From Hordeum vulgare subsp. vulgare (taxonomy: Eukaryota > Streptophyta > Magnoliopsida > Poales > Poaceae): a stretch of DNA of 64,000 bases. The position numbers and the translations under genes are program-made. The notes below the pieces were generated by a model that worked only from the letters and a program-made list of their open reading frames with translations, ran no database searches and had not been told where the DNA came from. How positions within the stretch are numbered: the stretch's first letter is position 1; each line of letters begins with the position of its first letter. Of the stretch, positions 40,022 to 53,192 are shown in pieces. Location of the stretch: the NCBI RefSeq assembly GCF_904849725.1, contig NC_058519.1, positions 20,319,267 through 20,383,266 on the forward strand, given 5' to 3'.

Positions 40022-43000
40022 GGATGCAGTTCGTGTACAAAACTCACAATCTCTCTCGAAGTAGCACGGTTTCGAACGAGAACTCATCTCTTACAAAGGG
40101 ATTTCATTTTTTTGAACTTATTAGAACTCCATACTTTTTGTGTGTTCAAAATGCACCATTCAAAGGCACATCACAAAATTTCAACAATTTCCGGCTTCAT
40201 TTGGAATATTTCGTGCATTTACTTAGTTTTTTTTGAGCTAGTTAACCCTGAAATTGAAAAGCACTACAAATGAACTCTGAAAATGTTGAAAGTTGGCATG
40301 CTATCATCATTTCACCCACATAGCATGTTTTAAAAAGTTGAGAGGGCTACGACAAAAACTGGATGCAGTTCGTGTACAAAACTGACAATCTCTCTCGAAG
40401 TAGGAGGGTTTCGAACGAGAACTCATCTCTTACAAAGGGATTTCATTTTTTGAACTTATTTGAACTCCATACTTTTTGTGTGTTCAAAATGCACCATTCA
40501 AAGGCACATCACAAAATTTCAACAATTTCTGACTTCATTTGGTATATTCCGTGCATTTACTTATTTTTTTTGAGCTAGTTGACCCTGAAATTGAAAAGAC
40601 TACAAATGAACTCTGAAAATGTTGAAAGTTGGCATGCTATCATCATTTCACCCACATAGCATGTGTTAAAAAGTTGAGAGGGCTACGACAAAAACTGGAT
40701 GCAGTTCGTGTACAAAACTGACAATCTCTCTCGAAGTAGCAGGGTTTCGAACGAGAACTCATCTCTTACAAAGGGATTTCATTTTTTTGAACTTATTTGA
40801 ACTCCATACTTTTTTGTGTTCAAAATGCACCATTCAAAGGCACATCACAAAATTTCAACAATTTCTGACTTCATTTGGTATATTTCGTGCATTTACTTAT
40901 TATTTTTGAGCTAGTTGACCCTAAAATTGAAAAGCACTACAAATGAACTCTCAAAATGTTGAAAGTTGGCATGCTATCATCATTTCACCCACATAGCATG
41001 TGTTAAAAAGTTGAGAGGGCTACGACAAAAACTGGATGCAGTGCGTGTACAAAACTGACAATCTCTCTCGAAGTAGCAGGGTTTCGAACGAGAACTCATC
41101 TCTTACAAAGGGATTTCATTTTTTTGAACTTATTTGAACTCCATACTTTTTGTGTGTTCAAAATGCACCATTCAAAGGCGCATCACAAAATTTCAACAAT
41201 TTCTGACTTCATTTGGTATATTTCATGCATTTACTTTTTTTTGAGCTAGTTGACCCTAAAATTGAAAAGCAATATAAATGAACTCTGAAAATGTTGAAAG
41301 TTGGCATGCTATCATCATTTCACCCACATAGCATGTGTTAAAAAGTTGAGAGGGCTACGACAAAAACAGGATGCAGTTCGTGTACAAAACTCACAATCTC
41401 TCTCGAAGTAGCAGGGTTTCGAACGAGAACTCATCTCTTACAACGGGATTTCATTTTTTTGAACTTATTAGAACTCCATACTTTTTGTCTGTTCAAAATG
41501 CACCATTCAAAGGCACATCGCAAAATTTCAACAATTTCCGACTTCATTTGGAATATATTGGGCATTTACTTATTTTTTATGAGCTAGTTGACCCTGAAAT
41601 TGAAAAGCACTACAAATGAACTTTGAAAATGTTGAAATTTGGCATGCTATCATCATTTCACCCACATAGCATGTGTTAAAAAGTTGAGAGGGCTACGACA
41701 AAAACTGGATGTAGTTCGTGTACAAAACTGACAATCTCTCTCGAAGTAGCAGGGTTTCGAACGAGAACTCATCTCTTACAAAGGGATTTCATTTTTTTGA
41801 ACTTATTTGAACTCCATACTTTTTTGTGTTCAAAATGCACCATTCAAAGGCACATCACAAAATTTCAACAATTTCTGACTTCATTTGGTATATTTCGTGC
41901 ATTTACTTATTATTTTTTTGAGCTAGTTGACCCTAAAATTGAAAAGCACTACAAATGAACTCTCAAAATGTTGAAAGCTGGCATGCTATCATCATTTCAC
42001 CCACATAGCATGTGTTAAAAAGTTGAGAGGGCTACGACAAAAACTGGATGCAGTGCGTGTACAAAACTGACAATCTCTCTCGAAGTAGCAGGGTTTCGAA
42101 CGAGAACTCATCTCTTACAAAGGGATTTCATTTTTTTGAACTTATTTGAACTCCATACTTTTTGTGTGTTCAAAATGCACAATTCAAAGGCACATCACAA
42201 AATTTCAACAATTTCTGACTTCATTTGGTATATTTCATGCATTTACTTATTTTTTTGAGCTAGTTGACCCTGAAATTGAAAAGCACTACAAATGAACTCT
42301 GAAAATGTTGAAAGTTGGCATGCTATCATCATTTCACCCACATAGCATGTGTTAAAAAGTTGAGAGGGCTACGACAAAAACTAGATGCAGTTCGTGTACA
42401 AAACTCACAATCTCTCTCGAAGTAGCACGGTTTCGAACGAGAACTCATCTCTTACAAAGGGATTTCATTTTTTTGAACTTATTAGAACTCCATACTTTTT
42501 GTGTGTTCAAAATGCACCATTCAAAGGCACATCGCAAAATTTCAACAATTTCCGACTTCATTTGGAATATTTCGTGCATTTACTTATTTTTTTTGAGCTA
42601 GTTGACCTTGAAATTGAAAAGCACTACAAATGAACTTTGAAAATGTTGAAAGTTGGCATGCTATCATCATTTCACCCACATAGCATGTGTTAAAAAGTTG
42701 AGAGGGCTACGACAAAAACTGGATGCAGTTCGTGTACAAAACTGACAATCTCTCTCGAAGTAGCAGGGTTTCGAACGAGAACTCATCTCTTACAAAGGGA
42801 TTTCATTTTTTTGAACTTATTTGAACTCCATACTTTTTGTGTGTTCAAAATGCACCATTCAAAGGCACATCAGAAAATTTCAACAATTTCTGACTTCATT
42901 TGGTATATTTCGTGCATTTACTTATTTTTTTTGAGTTAGTTGACCCTGAAATTGAAAAGCACTACAAATGAACTCTGAAAATGTTGAAAGTTGGCATGCT

Positions 43001-45762
43001 ATCATCATTTCACCCACATAGCATGTGTTAAAAATTTGAGAGGGCTACGACAAAAACTGGATGCAGTTCGTGTACAAAACTGACAATCTCTCTCGAAGTA
43101 GCAGGGTTTCGAACGAGAACTCATCTCTTACAAATGGATTTCATTTTTTTGAACTTATTTGAACTCCATACTTTTGTGTGTTAAAAATGCACCATTCAAA
43201 GGCGCATCACAAAATTTCAACAATTTCTGACTTCATTTGGTATATTTCGTGCATTTACTTATTTTTTTTTTGAGCTAGTTGACCCTGAAATTGAAAAGCA
43301 CTACAAATGAACTCTGAAAATGTTGAAAGTTGGCATGCTATCATCATTTCACCCACATAGCATGTTTTAAAAAGTTGAGAGGGCTACGACAAAAACTGGA
43401 TGCAGTTCGTGTACAAAACTGACAATCTCTCTCGAAGTAGCACGGTTCCGAAAGAGAACTCATCTCTTACAAAGTGATTTCATTTTTTTGAACTTATTTG
43501 AACTCCATACTTTTTGTGTGTTCAAAATGGACCATTCAAAGGCACATCACAAAATTTCAACAATTTCTGACTTCATTTGGTATATTTCGTGCATTTACTT
43601 ATTTTTTTTGAGCTAGTTGACCCTGAAATTGAAAAGCACTACAAATGAACTCTGAAAATGTTGAAAGTTGGCATGCTATCATCATTTCACCCACATAGGA
43701 TGTGTTAAAAAGTTGAGAGGGCTACGACAAAAACTGGATGCAGTTCGTGTACAAAACTGACAATCTCTCTCGAAGTAGCAGGGTTTCGAACGAGAACTCA
43801 TCTCTTACAAAGGGATTTCATTTTTTTGAACTTATTTGAACTCCATACTTTTGTGTGTTCAAAATGCACCATTCAAAGGCGCATCACAAAATTTCAACAA
43901 TTTCTGACTTCATTTGGTATATTTCGTGCATTTACTTATTATTTTTTTGAGCTAATTGACCCTAAAATTGAAAAGCACTACAAATGAACTCTGAAAATGT
44001 TGAAAGTTGGCATGTTATCATCATTTCACCCACATAGCATGTGTTAAAAAGTTGAGAGGGCTATGACAAAAACTGGATGCAGTTCGTGTATAAAACTGAC
44101 AATCTCTCTCGAAGTAGCAGGGTTTCGAACGAGAACTCATCTCTTACAAAGGGATTTCATTTTTTTGAACTTATTTGAACTCCATACTTTTGTGTGTTCA
44201 AAATGCACCATTCAAAGGCACATCACAAAATTTCAACAATTTCTGACTTCATTTGGTATATTTCGTGTATTTACTTATTTTTTTTGAGCTAGTTGACCCT
44301 AAAATTGAAAAGCACTACAAATGAACTCTGAAAATGTTGAAATTTGGCATGCTATCATCATTTCACCCACATGGCATGTGTTAAAAAGTTGAGAGGCTAC
44401 GACAAAAACTGGATGCAGTTCGTGTACAAAACTCACAATCTCTCTCGAAGTAGCAGGGTTTCGAACGAGAACTCATCTCTTACAAAGGGATTTCATTTTT
44501 TTGAACTTATTAGAACTCCATACTTTTTGTGTGTTAAAAATGCACCATTCAAAGGCGCATCACAAAATTTCAACAATTTCCGACTTCATTTGGAATATTT
44601 CGTGCATTTACTTATTTTTTTTGAGCTAGTTGACCCTGAAATTGAAAAGCACTACAAATGAACTCTGAAAATGTTGAAAGTTGGCATGCTATCATCATTT
44701 CACCCATATAGCATGTGTTAAAAAGTTGAGAGGGCTACGACAAAAACTGGATGCAGTTCGTGTACAAAACTGACAATCTCTCTCGAAGTAGCAGGGTTTC
44801 GAACGAGAACTCATCTCTTACAAAGGGATTTCATTTTTTTGAACTTATTTGAACTCCATACTTTTTGTGTGTTCAAAATGCACCATTCAAAGGCACATCA
44901 CAAAATTTCAACAATTTCTGACTTCATTTGGTATATTTCGTGCATTTACTTATTTTTTTTGAGCTAGTTGACCCTGAAATTGAAAAGCACTACAAATGAA
45001 CTCTGAAAATGTTGAAAGTTGGCATGCTATCATCATTTCACCCACATAGCATGTGTTAAAAATTTGAGAGGGCTACGACAAAAACTGGATGCAGTTCGTG
45101 TACAAAACTGACAATCTCTCTCGAAGTAGCAGGGTTTCGAACGAGAACTCATCTCTTACAAAGGGATTTCATTTTTTTGAACTTATTTGAACTCCATACT
45201 TTTGTGTGTTAAAAATGCACCATTCAAAGGCGCATCACAAAATTTCAACAATTTCTGACTTCATTTGGTATATTTCGTGCATTTACTTATTTTTTTTTGA
45301 GCTAGTTGACCCTAAAATTGAAAAGCACTACAAATGAACTCTGAAAATGTTGAAAGTTGGCATGCTATCATCATTTCACCCACATAGCATGTGTTAAAAA
45401 GTTGAGAGGGCTACGACAAAAACTGGATGCAGTTCGTGTACAAAACTGACAATCTCTCTCGAAGTAGCAAGGTTTCGAACGAGAACTCATCTCTTACAAA
45501 GGGATTTCATTTTTTTGAACTTATTTGAACTCCATACTTTTTGTGTGTCCAAAATGCACCATTCAAAGGCACATCACAAAATTTCAACAATTTCTGACTT
45601 CATTTGGTATATTTCGTGCATTTACTTATTTTTTTTGAGCTAGTTCACCCTGAAATTGAAAAGCACTAGAAATGAACTCTGAAAATGTTGAAAGTTGGCA
45701 TGCTATCATCATTTCACCCACATAGCATGTGTTAAAAAGTTGAGAGGGCTACGACAAAAACT
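40022..45762 (+). repeat. HOR C, copy 1: 11-monomer unit plus six extra monomers (5,741 bp)
   Basis: Monomer starts: 40022, 40361, 40697, 41034, 41369, 41707, 42046, 42383, 42721, 43059, then 43398, 43736, 44075, 44411, 44749, 45087, then 45425. The first ten and the last match HOR C copy 2 in order. Marks: CTTAGTTTTTTTTGAGC with GTTAACC; GTAGGAGGG and TATTCCGTGC with AAAAGACTAC; TACTTTTTTGTG; CAGTGCGTG; AACAGGATGC with TACAACGGG, TTTGTCTG and ATTGGGC; GATGTAGTTC; and GTTGACCTTG. Anchors are mutated at 42383 (AGATGC). The six middle monomers are absent from the other copies. Confidence 0.92.
43398..45424 (+). repeat. Six extra monomers inside HOR C copy 1 (2,027 bp)
   Basis: Removing this segment restores the 11-monomer register of HOR C. 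Monomers 43398, 43736, 44075 and 44411 match 37323-38590. The monomer at 45087 resembles the one at 43059 just before the segment: both follow AAAAATTTGAGAGG and have TTTTGTGTGTTAAAAATG. The extra block is therefore bounded by two similar monomers, as unequal crossover predicts. One G is lost in GAGAGGCTAC near 44392, which lets a chance open frame run to 105 codons. Confidence 0.85.
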
Positions 45763-48700
45763 GGATGCAGTTCGTGTACAAAACTCACAATCTCTCTCGA
45801 AGTAGCACGGTTTCGAACGAGAACTCATCTCTTACAAAGGGATTTCATTTTTTTGAACTTATTAGAACTCCATACTTTTTGTGTGTTCAAAATGCACCAT
45901 TCAAAGGCACATCACAAAATTTCAACAATTTCCGGCTTCATTTGGAATATTTCGTGCATTTACTTAGTTTTTTTTGAGCTAGTTAACCCTGAAATTGAAA
46001 AGCACTACAAATGAACTCTGAAAATGTTGAAAGTTGGCATGCTATCATCATTTCACCCACATAGCATGTGTTAAAAAGTTGAGAGGGCTACGACAAAAAC
46101 TGGATGCAGTTCGTGTACAAAACTGACAATCTCTCTCGAAGTAGGAGGGTTTCGAACGAGAACTCATCTCTTACAAAGGGATTTCATTTTTTGAACTTAT
46201 TTGAACTCCATACTTTTTGTGTGTTCAAAATGCACCATTCAAAGGCACATCACAAAATTTCAACAATTTCTGACTTCATTTGGTATATTCCGTGCATTTA
46301 CTTATTTTTTTTGAGCTAGTTGACCCTGAAATTGAAAAGACTACAAATGAACTCTGAAAATGTTGAAAGTTGGCATGCTATCATCATTTCACCCACATAG
46401 CATGTGTTAAAAAGTTGAGAGGGCTACGACAAAAACTGGATGCAGTTCGTGTACAAAACTGACAATCTCTCTCGAAGTAGCAGGGTTTCGAACGAGAACT
46501 CATCTCTTACAAAGGGATTTCATTTTTTTGAACTTATTTGAACTCCATACTTTTTTGTGTTCAAAATGCACCATTCAAAGGCACATCACAAAATTTCAAC
46601 AATTTCTGACTTCATTTGGTATATTTCGTGCATTTACTTATTATTTTTGAGCTAGTTGACCCTAAAATTGAAAAGCACTACAAATGAACTCTCAAAATGT
46701 TGAAAGTTGGCATGCTATCATCATTTCACCCACATAGCATGTGTTAAAAAGTTGAGAGGGCTACGACAAAAACTGGATGCAGTGCGTGTACAAAACTGAC
46801 AATCTCTCTCGAAGTAGCAGGGTTTCGAACGAGAACTCATCTCTTACAAAGGGATTTCATTTTTTTGAACTTATTTGAACTCCATACTTTTTGTGTGTTC
46901 AAAATGCACCATTCAAAGGCGCATCACAAAATTTCAACAATTTCTGACTTCATTTGGTATATTTCATGCATTTACTTTTTTTTGAGCTAGTTGACCCTAA
47001 AATTGAAAAGCACGATAAATGAACTCTGAAAATGTTGAAAGTTGGCATGCTATCATCATTTCACCCACATAGCATGTGTTAAAAAGTTGAGAGGGCTACG
47101 ACAAAAACAGGATGCAGTTCGTGTACAAAACTCACAATCTCTCTCGAAGTAGCAGGGTTTCGAACGAGAACTCATCTCTTACAACGGGATTTCATTTTTT
47201 TGAACTTATTAGAACTCCATACTTTTTGTCTGTTCAAAATGCACCATTCAAAGGCACATCGCAAAATTTCAACAATTTCCGACTTCATTTGGAATATATT
47301 GGGCATTTACTTATTTTTTATGAGCTAGTTGACCCTGAAATTGAAAAGCACTACAAATGAACTTTGAAAATGTTGAAATTTGGCATGCTATCATCATTTC
47401 ACCCACATAGCATGTGTTAAAAAGTTGAGAGGGCTACGACAAAAACTGGATGTAGTTCGTGTACAAAACTGACAATCTCTCTCGAAGTAGCAGGGTTTCG
47501 AACGAGAACTCATCTCTTACAAAGGGATTTCATTTTTTTGAACTTATTTGAACTCCATACTTTTTTGTGTTCAAAATGCACCATTCAAAGGCACATCACA
47601 AAATTTCAACAATTTCTGACTTCATTTGGTATATTTCGTGCATTTACTTATTATTTTTTTGAGCTAGTTGACCCTAAAATTGAAAAGCACTACAAATGAA
47701 CTCTCAAAATGTTGAAAGTTGGCATGCTATCATCATTTCACCCACATAGCATGTGTTAAAAAGTTGAGAGGGCTACGACAAAATCTGGATGCAGTGCGTG
47801 TACAAAACTGACAATCTCTCTCGAAGTAGCAGGGTTTCGAACGAGAACTCATCTCTTACAAAGGGATTTCATTTTTTTGAACTTATTTGAACTCCATACT
47901 TTTTGTGTGTTCAAAATGCACCATTCAAAGGCACATCACAAAATTTCAACAATTTCTGACTTCATTTGGTATATTTCATGCATTTACTTATTTTTTTGAG
48001 CTAGTTGACCCTGAAATTGAAAAGCACTACAAATGAACTCTGAAAATGTTGAAAGTTGGCATGCTATCATCATTTCACCCACATAGCATGTGTTAAAAAG
48101 TTGAGAGGGCTACGACAAAAACTGGATGCAGTTCGTGTACAAAACTCACAATCTCTCTCGAAGTAGCATGGTTTCGAACGAGAACTCATCTCTTACAAAG
48201 GGATTTCATTTTTTTGAACTTATTAGAACTCCATACTTTTTGTGTGTTCAAAATGCACCATTCAAAGGCACATCGCAAAATTTCAACAATTTCCGACTTC
48301 ATTTGGAATATTTCGTGCATTTACTTATTTTTTTTGAGCTAGTTGACCTTGAAATTGAAAAGCACTACAAATGAACTTTGAAAATGTTGAAAGTTGGCAT
48401 GCTATCATCATTTCACCCACATAGCATGTGTTAAAAAGTTGAGAGGGCTACGACAAAAACTGGATGCAGTTCGTGTACAAAACTGACAATCTCTCTCGAA
48501 GTAGCAGGGTTTCGAACGAGAACTCATCTCTTACAAAGGGATTTCATTTTTTTGAACTTATATGAACTCCATACTTTTTGTGTGTTCAAAATGCACCATT
48601 CAAAGGCACATCAGAAAATTTCAACAATTTCTGACTTCATTTGGTATATTTCGTGCATTTACTTATTTTTTTTTGAGTTAGTTGACCCTGAAATTGAAAA

Positions 48701-49477
48701 GCACTACAAATGAACTCTGAAAATGTTGAAAGTTGGCATGCTATCATCATTTCACCCACATAGCATGTGTTAAAAATTTGAGAGGGCTACGACAAAAACT
48801 GGATGCAGTTCGTGTACAAAACTGACAATCTCTCTCGAAGTAGCAGGGTTTCGAACGAGAACTCATCTCTTACAAAGGGATTTCATTTTTTTGAACTTAT
48901 TTGAACTCCATACTTTTGTGTGTTAAAAATGCACCATTCAAAGGCGCATCACAAAATTTCAACAATTTCTGACTTCATTTGGTATATTTCGTGCATTTAC
49001 TTATTTTTTTTTTGAGCTAGTTGACCCTAAAATTGAAAAGCACTACAAATGAACTCTGAAAATGTTGAAAGTTGGCATGCTATCATCATTTCACCCACAT
49101 AGCATGTGTTAAAAAGTTGAGAGGGCTACGACAAAAACTGGATGCAGTTCGTGTACAAAACTGACAATCTCTCTCGAAGTAGCAAGGTTTCGAACGAGAA
49201 CTCATCTCTTACAAAGGGATTTCATTTTTTTGAACTTATTTGAACTCCATACTTTTTGTGTGTCCAAAATGCACCATTCAAAGGCACATCACAAAATTTC
49301 AACAATTTCTGACTTCATTTGGTATATTTCGTGCATTTACTTATTTTTTTTGAGCTAGTTGACCCTGAAATTGAAAAGCACTAGAAATGAACTCTGAAAA
49401 TGTTGAAAGTTGGCATGCTATCATCATTTCACCCACATAGCATGTGTTAAAAAGTTGAGAGGGCTACGACAAAAACT
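45763..49477 (+). repeat. HOR C, copy 2: 11-monomer unit (3,715 bp)
   Basis: Monomer starts: 45763, 46102, 46438, 46775, 47110, 47448, 47787, 48124, 48462, 48801, 49140. All eleven C-type signatures occur in order. It shares GATGTAGTTC, ATATTGGGC and two CAGTGCGTG monomers with copy 1, so it is its closest relative. Private changes include AGCACGATAAATG near 47009, AAAATCTGG near 47781, GTAGCATGG near 48164 and CTTATATGAAC near 48557. Confidence 0.94.
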
Positions 49478-52400
49478 GGATGCAGTTCGTGTACAAAACT
49501 CACAATCTCTCTCGAAGTAGCACGGTTTCGAACGAGAACTCATCTCTTACAAAGGGATTTCATTTTTTTGAACTTATTAGAACTCCATACTTTTTGTGTG
49601 TTCAAAATGCACCATTCAAAGGCACATCACAAAATTTCAATAATTTCCGGCTTCATTTGGAATATTTCGTGCATTTACTTAGTTTTTTTTGAGCTAGTTA
49701 ACCCTGAAATTGAAAAGCACTACAAATGAACTCTGAAAATGTTGAAAGTTGGCATGCTATCATCATTTCACCCACATAGCATGTGTTAAAAAGTTGAGAG
49801 GGCTACGACAAAAACTGGATGCAGTTCGTGTACAAAACTGACAATCTCTCTCGAAGTAGGAGGGTTTCGAACGAGAACTCATCTCTTACAAAGGGATTTC
49901 ATTTTTTTGAACTTACTTGAACTCCATACTTTTTGTGTGTTCAAAATGCACCATTCAAAGGCGCATCACAAAATTTCAACAATTTCTGACTTCATTTGGT
50001 ATATTCCGTGCATTTACTTATTTGTTTTGAGCTAGTTGACCCTGAAATTGAAAAGACTACAAATGAACTCTGAAAATGTTGAAATTTGGCATGCTATCAT
50101 CATTTCACCCACATAGCATGTGTTAAAAAGTTGAGAGGGCTACGACAAAAACTGGATGCAGTTCGTGTACAAAACTGACAATCTCTCTCGAAGTAGCAGG
50201 GTTTCGAACGAGAACTCATCTCTTACAAAGGGATTTCATTTTTTTGAACTTATTTGAACTCCATACTTTTTTGTGTTCAAAATGCACCATTCAAAGGCAC
50301 ATCACAAAATTTCAACAATTTCTGACTTCATTTGGTATATTTCGTGCATTTACTTATTATTTTTGAGCTAGTTGACCCTAAAATTGAAAAGCACTACAAA
50401 TGAACTCTCAAAATGTTGAAAGTTGGCATGCTATCATCATTTCACCCACATAGCATGTGTTAAAAAGTTGAGAGGGCTACGACAAAAACTGGATGCAGTG
50501 CGTGTACAAAACTGACAATCTCTCTCGAAGTAGCAGGGTTTCGAACGAGAACTCATCTCTTACAAAGGGATTTCATTTTTTTGAACTTATTTGAACTCCA
50601 TACTTTTTGTGTGTTCAAAATGCACCATTCAAAGGCGCATCACAAAATTTCAACAATTTCTGACTTCATTTGGTATATTTCATGCATTTACTTTTTTTTG
50701 AGCTAGTTGACCCTAAAATTGAAAAGCACTATAAATGAACTCTGAAAATGTTGAAAGTTGGCATGCTATCATCATTTCACCCACATAGCATGTGTTAAAA
50801 AGTTGAGAGGGCTACGACAAAAACAGGATGCAGTTCGTGTACAAAACTCACAATCTCTCTCGAAGTAGCAGGGTTTCGAACGAGAACTCATCTCTTACAA
50901 CGGGATTTCATTTTTTTGAACTTATTAGAACTCCATACTTTTTGTCTGTTCAAAATGCACCATTCAAAGGCACATCGCAAAATTTCAACAATTTCCGACT
51001 TCATTTGGAATATATCGGGCATTTACTTATTTTTTATGAGCTAGTTGACCCTGAAATTGAAAAGCACTACAAATGAACTTTGAAAATGTTGAAATTTGGC
51101 ATGCTATCATCATTTCACCCACATAGCATGTGTTAAAAAGTTGAGAGGGCTACGACAAAAACTGGATGCAGTTCGTGTACAAAACTGACAATCTCTCTCG
51201 AAGTAGCAGGGTTTCGAACGAGAACTCATCTCTTACAAAGGGATTTCATTTTTTTGAACTTATTTGAACTCCATACTTTTTTGTGTTCAAAATGCACCAT
51301 TCAAAGGCACATCACAAAATTTCAACAATTTCTGACTTCATTTGGTATATTTCGTGCATTTACTTATTATTTTTTTGAGCTAGTTGACCCTAAAATTGAA
51401 AAGCACTACAAATGAACTCTCAAAATGTTGAAAGTTGGCATGCTATCATCATTTCACCCACATAGCATGTGTTAAAAAGTTGAGTGGGCTACGACAAAAA
51501 CTGGATGCAGTTCGTGTACAAAACTGACAATCTCTCTCGAAGTAGCAGGGTTTCGAACGAGAACTCATCTCTTACAAAGGGATTTCATTTTTTTGAACTT
51601 ATTTGAACTCCATACTTTTTGTGTGTTCAAAATGCACCATTCAAAGGCACATCACAAAATTTCAACAATTTCTGACTTCATTTGGTATATTTCATGCATT
51701 TACTTATTTTTTTGAGCTAGTTGACCCTGAAATTGAAAAGCACTACAACTGAACTCTGAAAATGTTGAAAGTTGGCATGCTATCATCATTTCACCCACAT
51801 AGCATGTGTTAAAAAGTTGAGAGGGCTACGACAAAAACTGGATGCAGTTCGTGTACAAAACTCACAATCTCTCTCGAAGTAGCACGGATTCGAACGAGAA
51901 CTCATCTCTTACAAAGGGATTTCATTTTTTTGAACTTATTAGAACTCCATACTTTTTGTGTGTTCAAAATGCACCATCCAAAGGCACATCACAAAATTTC
52001 AACAATTTCCGACTTCATTTGGAATATTTCGTGCATTTACTTAGTTTTTTTTGAGCTAGTTAACCCTGAAATTGAAAAGCACTACAAACGAACTCTGAAA
52101 ATGTTGAAAGTTGGCATACTATCATCATTTCACCCACATAGCATGTGTTAAAAAGTTGAGAGGGCTACGACAAAAACTGGATGCAGTTCGTGTACAAAAC
52201 TGACAATCTCTCTCGAAGTAGCAGGGTTTCGAACGAGAACTCATCTCTTAAAAAGGGATTTCATTTTTTTGAACTTATTAGAACTCCATACTTTTTGTGT
52301 GTTCAAAATGCACCATTCAAAGGCACATCACAAAATTTCAACAATTTCTGACTTCATTTGGTATATTTCGTGCATTTACTTATTTTTTTTGAGTTAGTTG

Positions 52401-53192
52401 ACCCTGAAATTGAAAAGCACTACAAATGAACTCTGAAAATGTTGAAAGTTGGCATGCTATCATCATTTCACCCACATAGCATGTGTTAAAAATTTGAGAG
52501 GGCTACGACAAAAACTGGATGCAGTTCGTGTACAAAACTGACAATCTCTCTCGAAGTAGCAGGGTTTCGAACGAGAACTCATCACTTACAAAGGGATTTC
52601 ATTTTTTTGAACTTATTTGAACTCCATACTTTTGTGTGTTAAAAATGCACCATTCAAAGGCGCATCACAAAATTTCAACAATTTCTGACTTCATTTGGTA
52701 TATTTCGTGCATTTACTTATTTTTTTTTGAGCTAGTTGACCCTAAAATTGAAAAGCACTACAAATGAACTCTGAAAATGTTGAAAGTTGGCATGCTATCA
52801 TCATTTCACCCACATAGCATGTGTTAAAAAGTTGAGAGGGCTACGACAAAAACTGGATGCAGTTCGTGTACAAAACTGACAATCTCTCTCGAAGTAGCAA
52901 GGTTTCGAACGAGAACTCATCTCTTACAAAGGGATTTCATTTTTTTGAACTTATTTGAACTCCATACTTTTTGTGTGTCCAAAATGCACCATTCAAAGGC
53001 ACATCACAAAATTTCAACAATTTCTGACTTCATTTGGTATATTTCGTGCATTTACTTATTTTTTTTGAGCTAGTTGACCCTGAAATGGAAAAGCACTAGA
53101 AATGAACTCTGAAAATGTTGAAAGTTGGCATGCTATCATCATTTCACCCACATAGCATGTGTTAAAAAGTTGAGAGGGCTACGACAAAAACT
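49478..53192 (+). repeat. HOR C, copy 3: 11-monomer unit (3,715 bp)
   Basis: Monomer starts: 49478, 49817, 50154, 50491, 50826, 51164, 51503, 51840, 52179, 52517, 52855. It shares CTTACTTGAAC, ATATCGGGC, GAGTGGGC and a single CAGTGCGTG monomer with copy 4 against copies 1 and 2. The eighth monomer (51840) differs from its counterpart at 48124: its second half, with CATCCAAAGG, CTTAGTTTTTTTTG and GTTAACC, looks like the first monomer type of the unit, and it ends with CAAACGAAC and GGCATACTATC. Private: GAAATTTGGC near 50090, TTTGTTTTGAGC near 50022. Confidence 0.93.
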
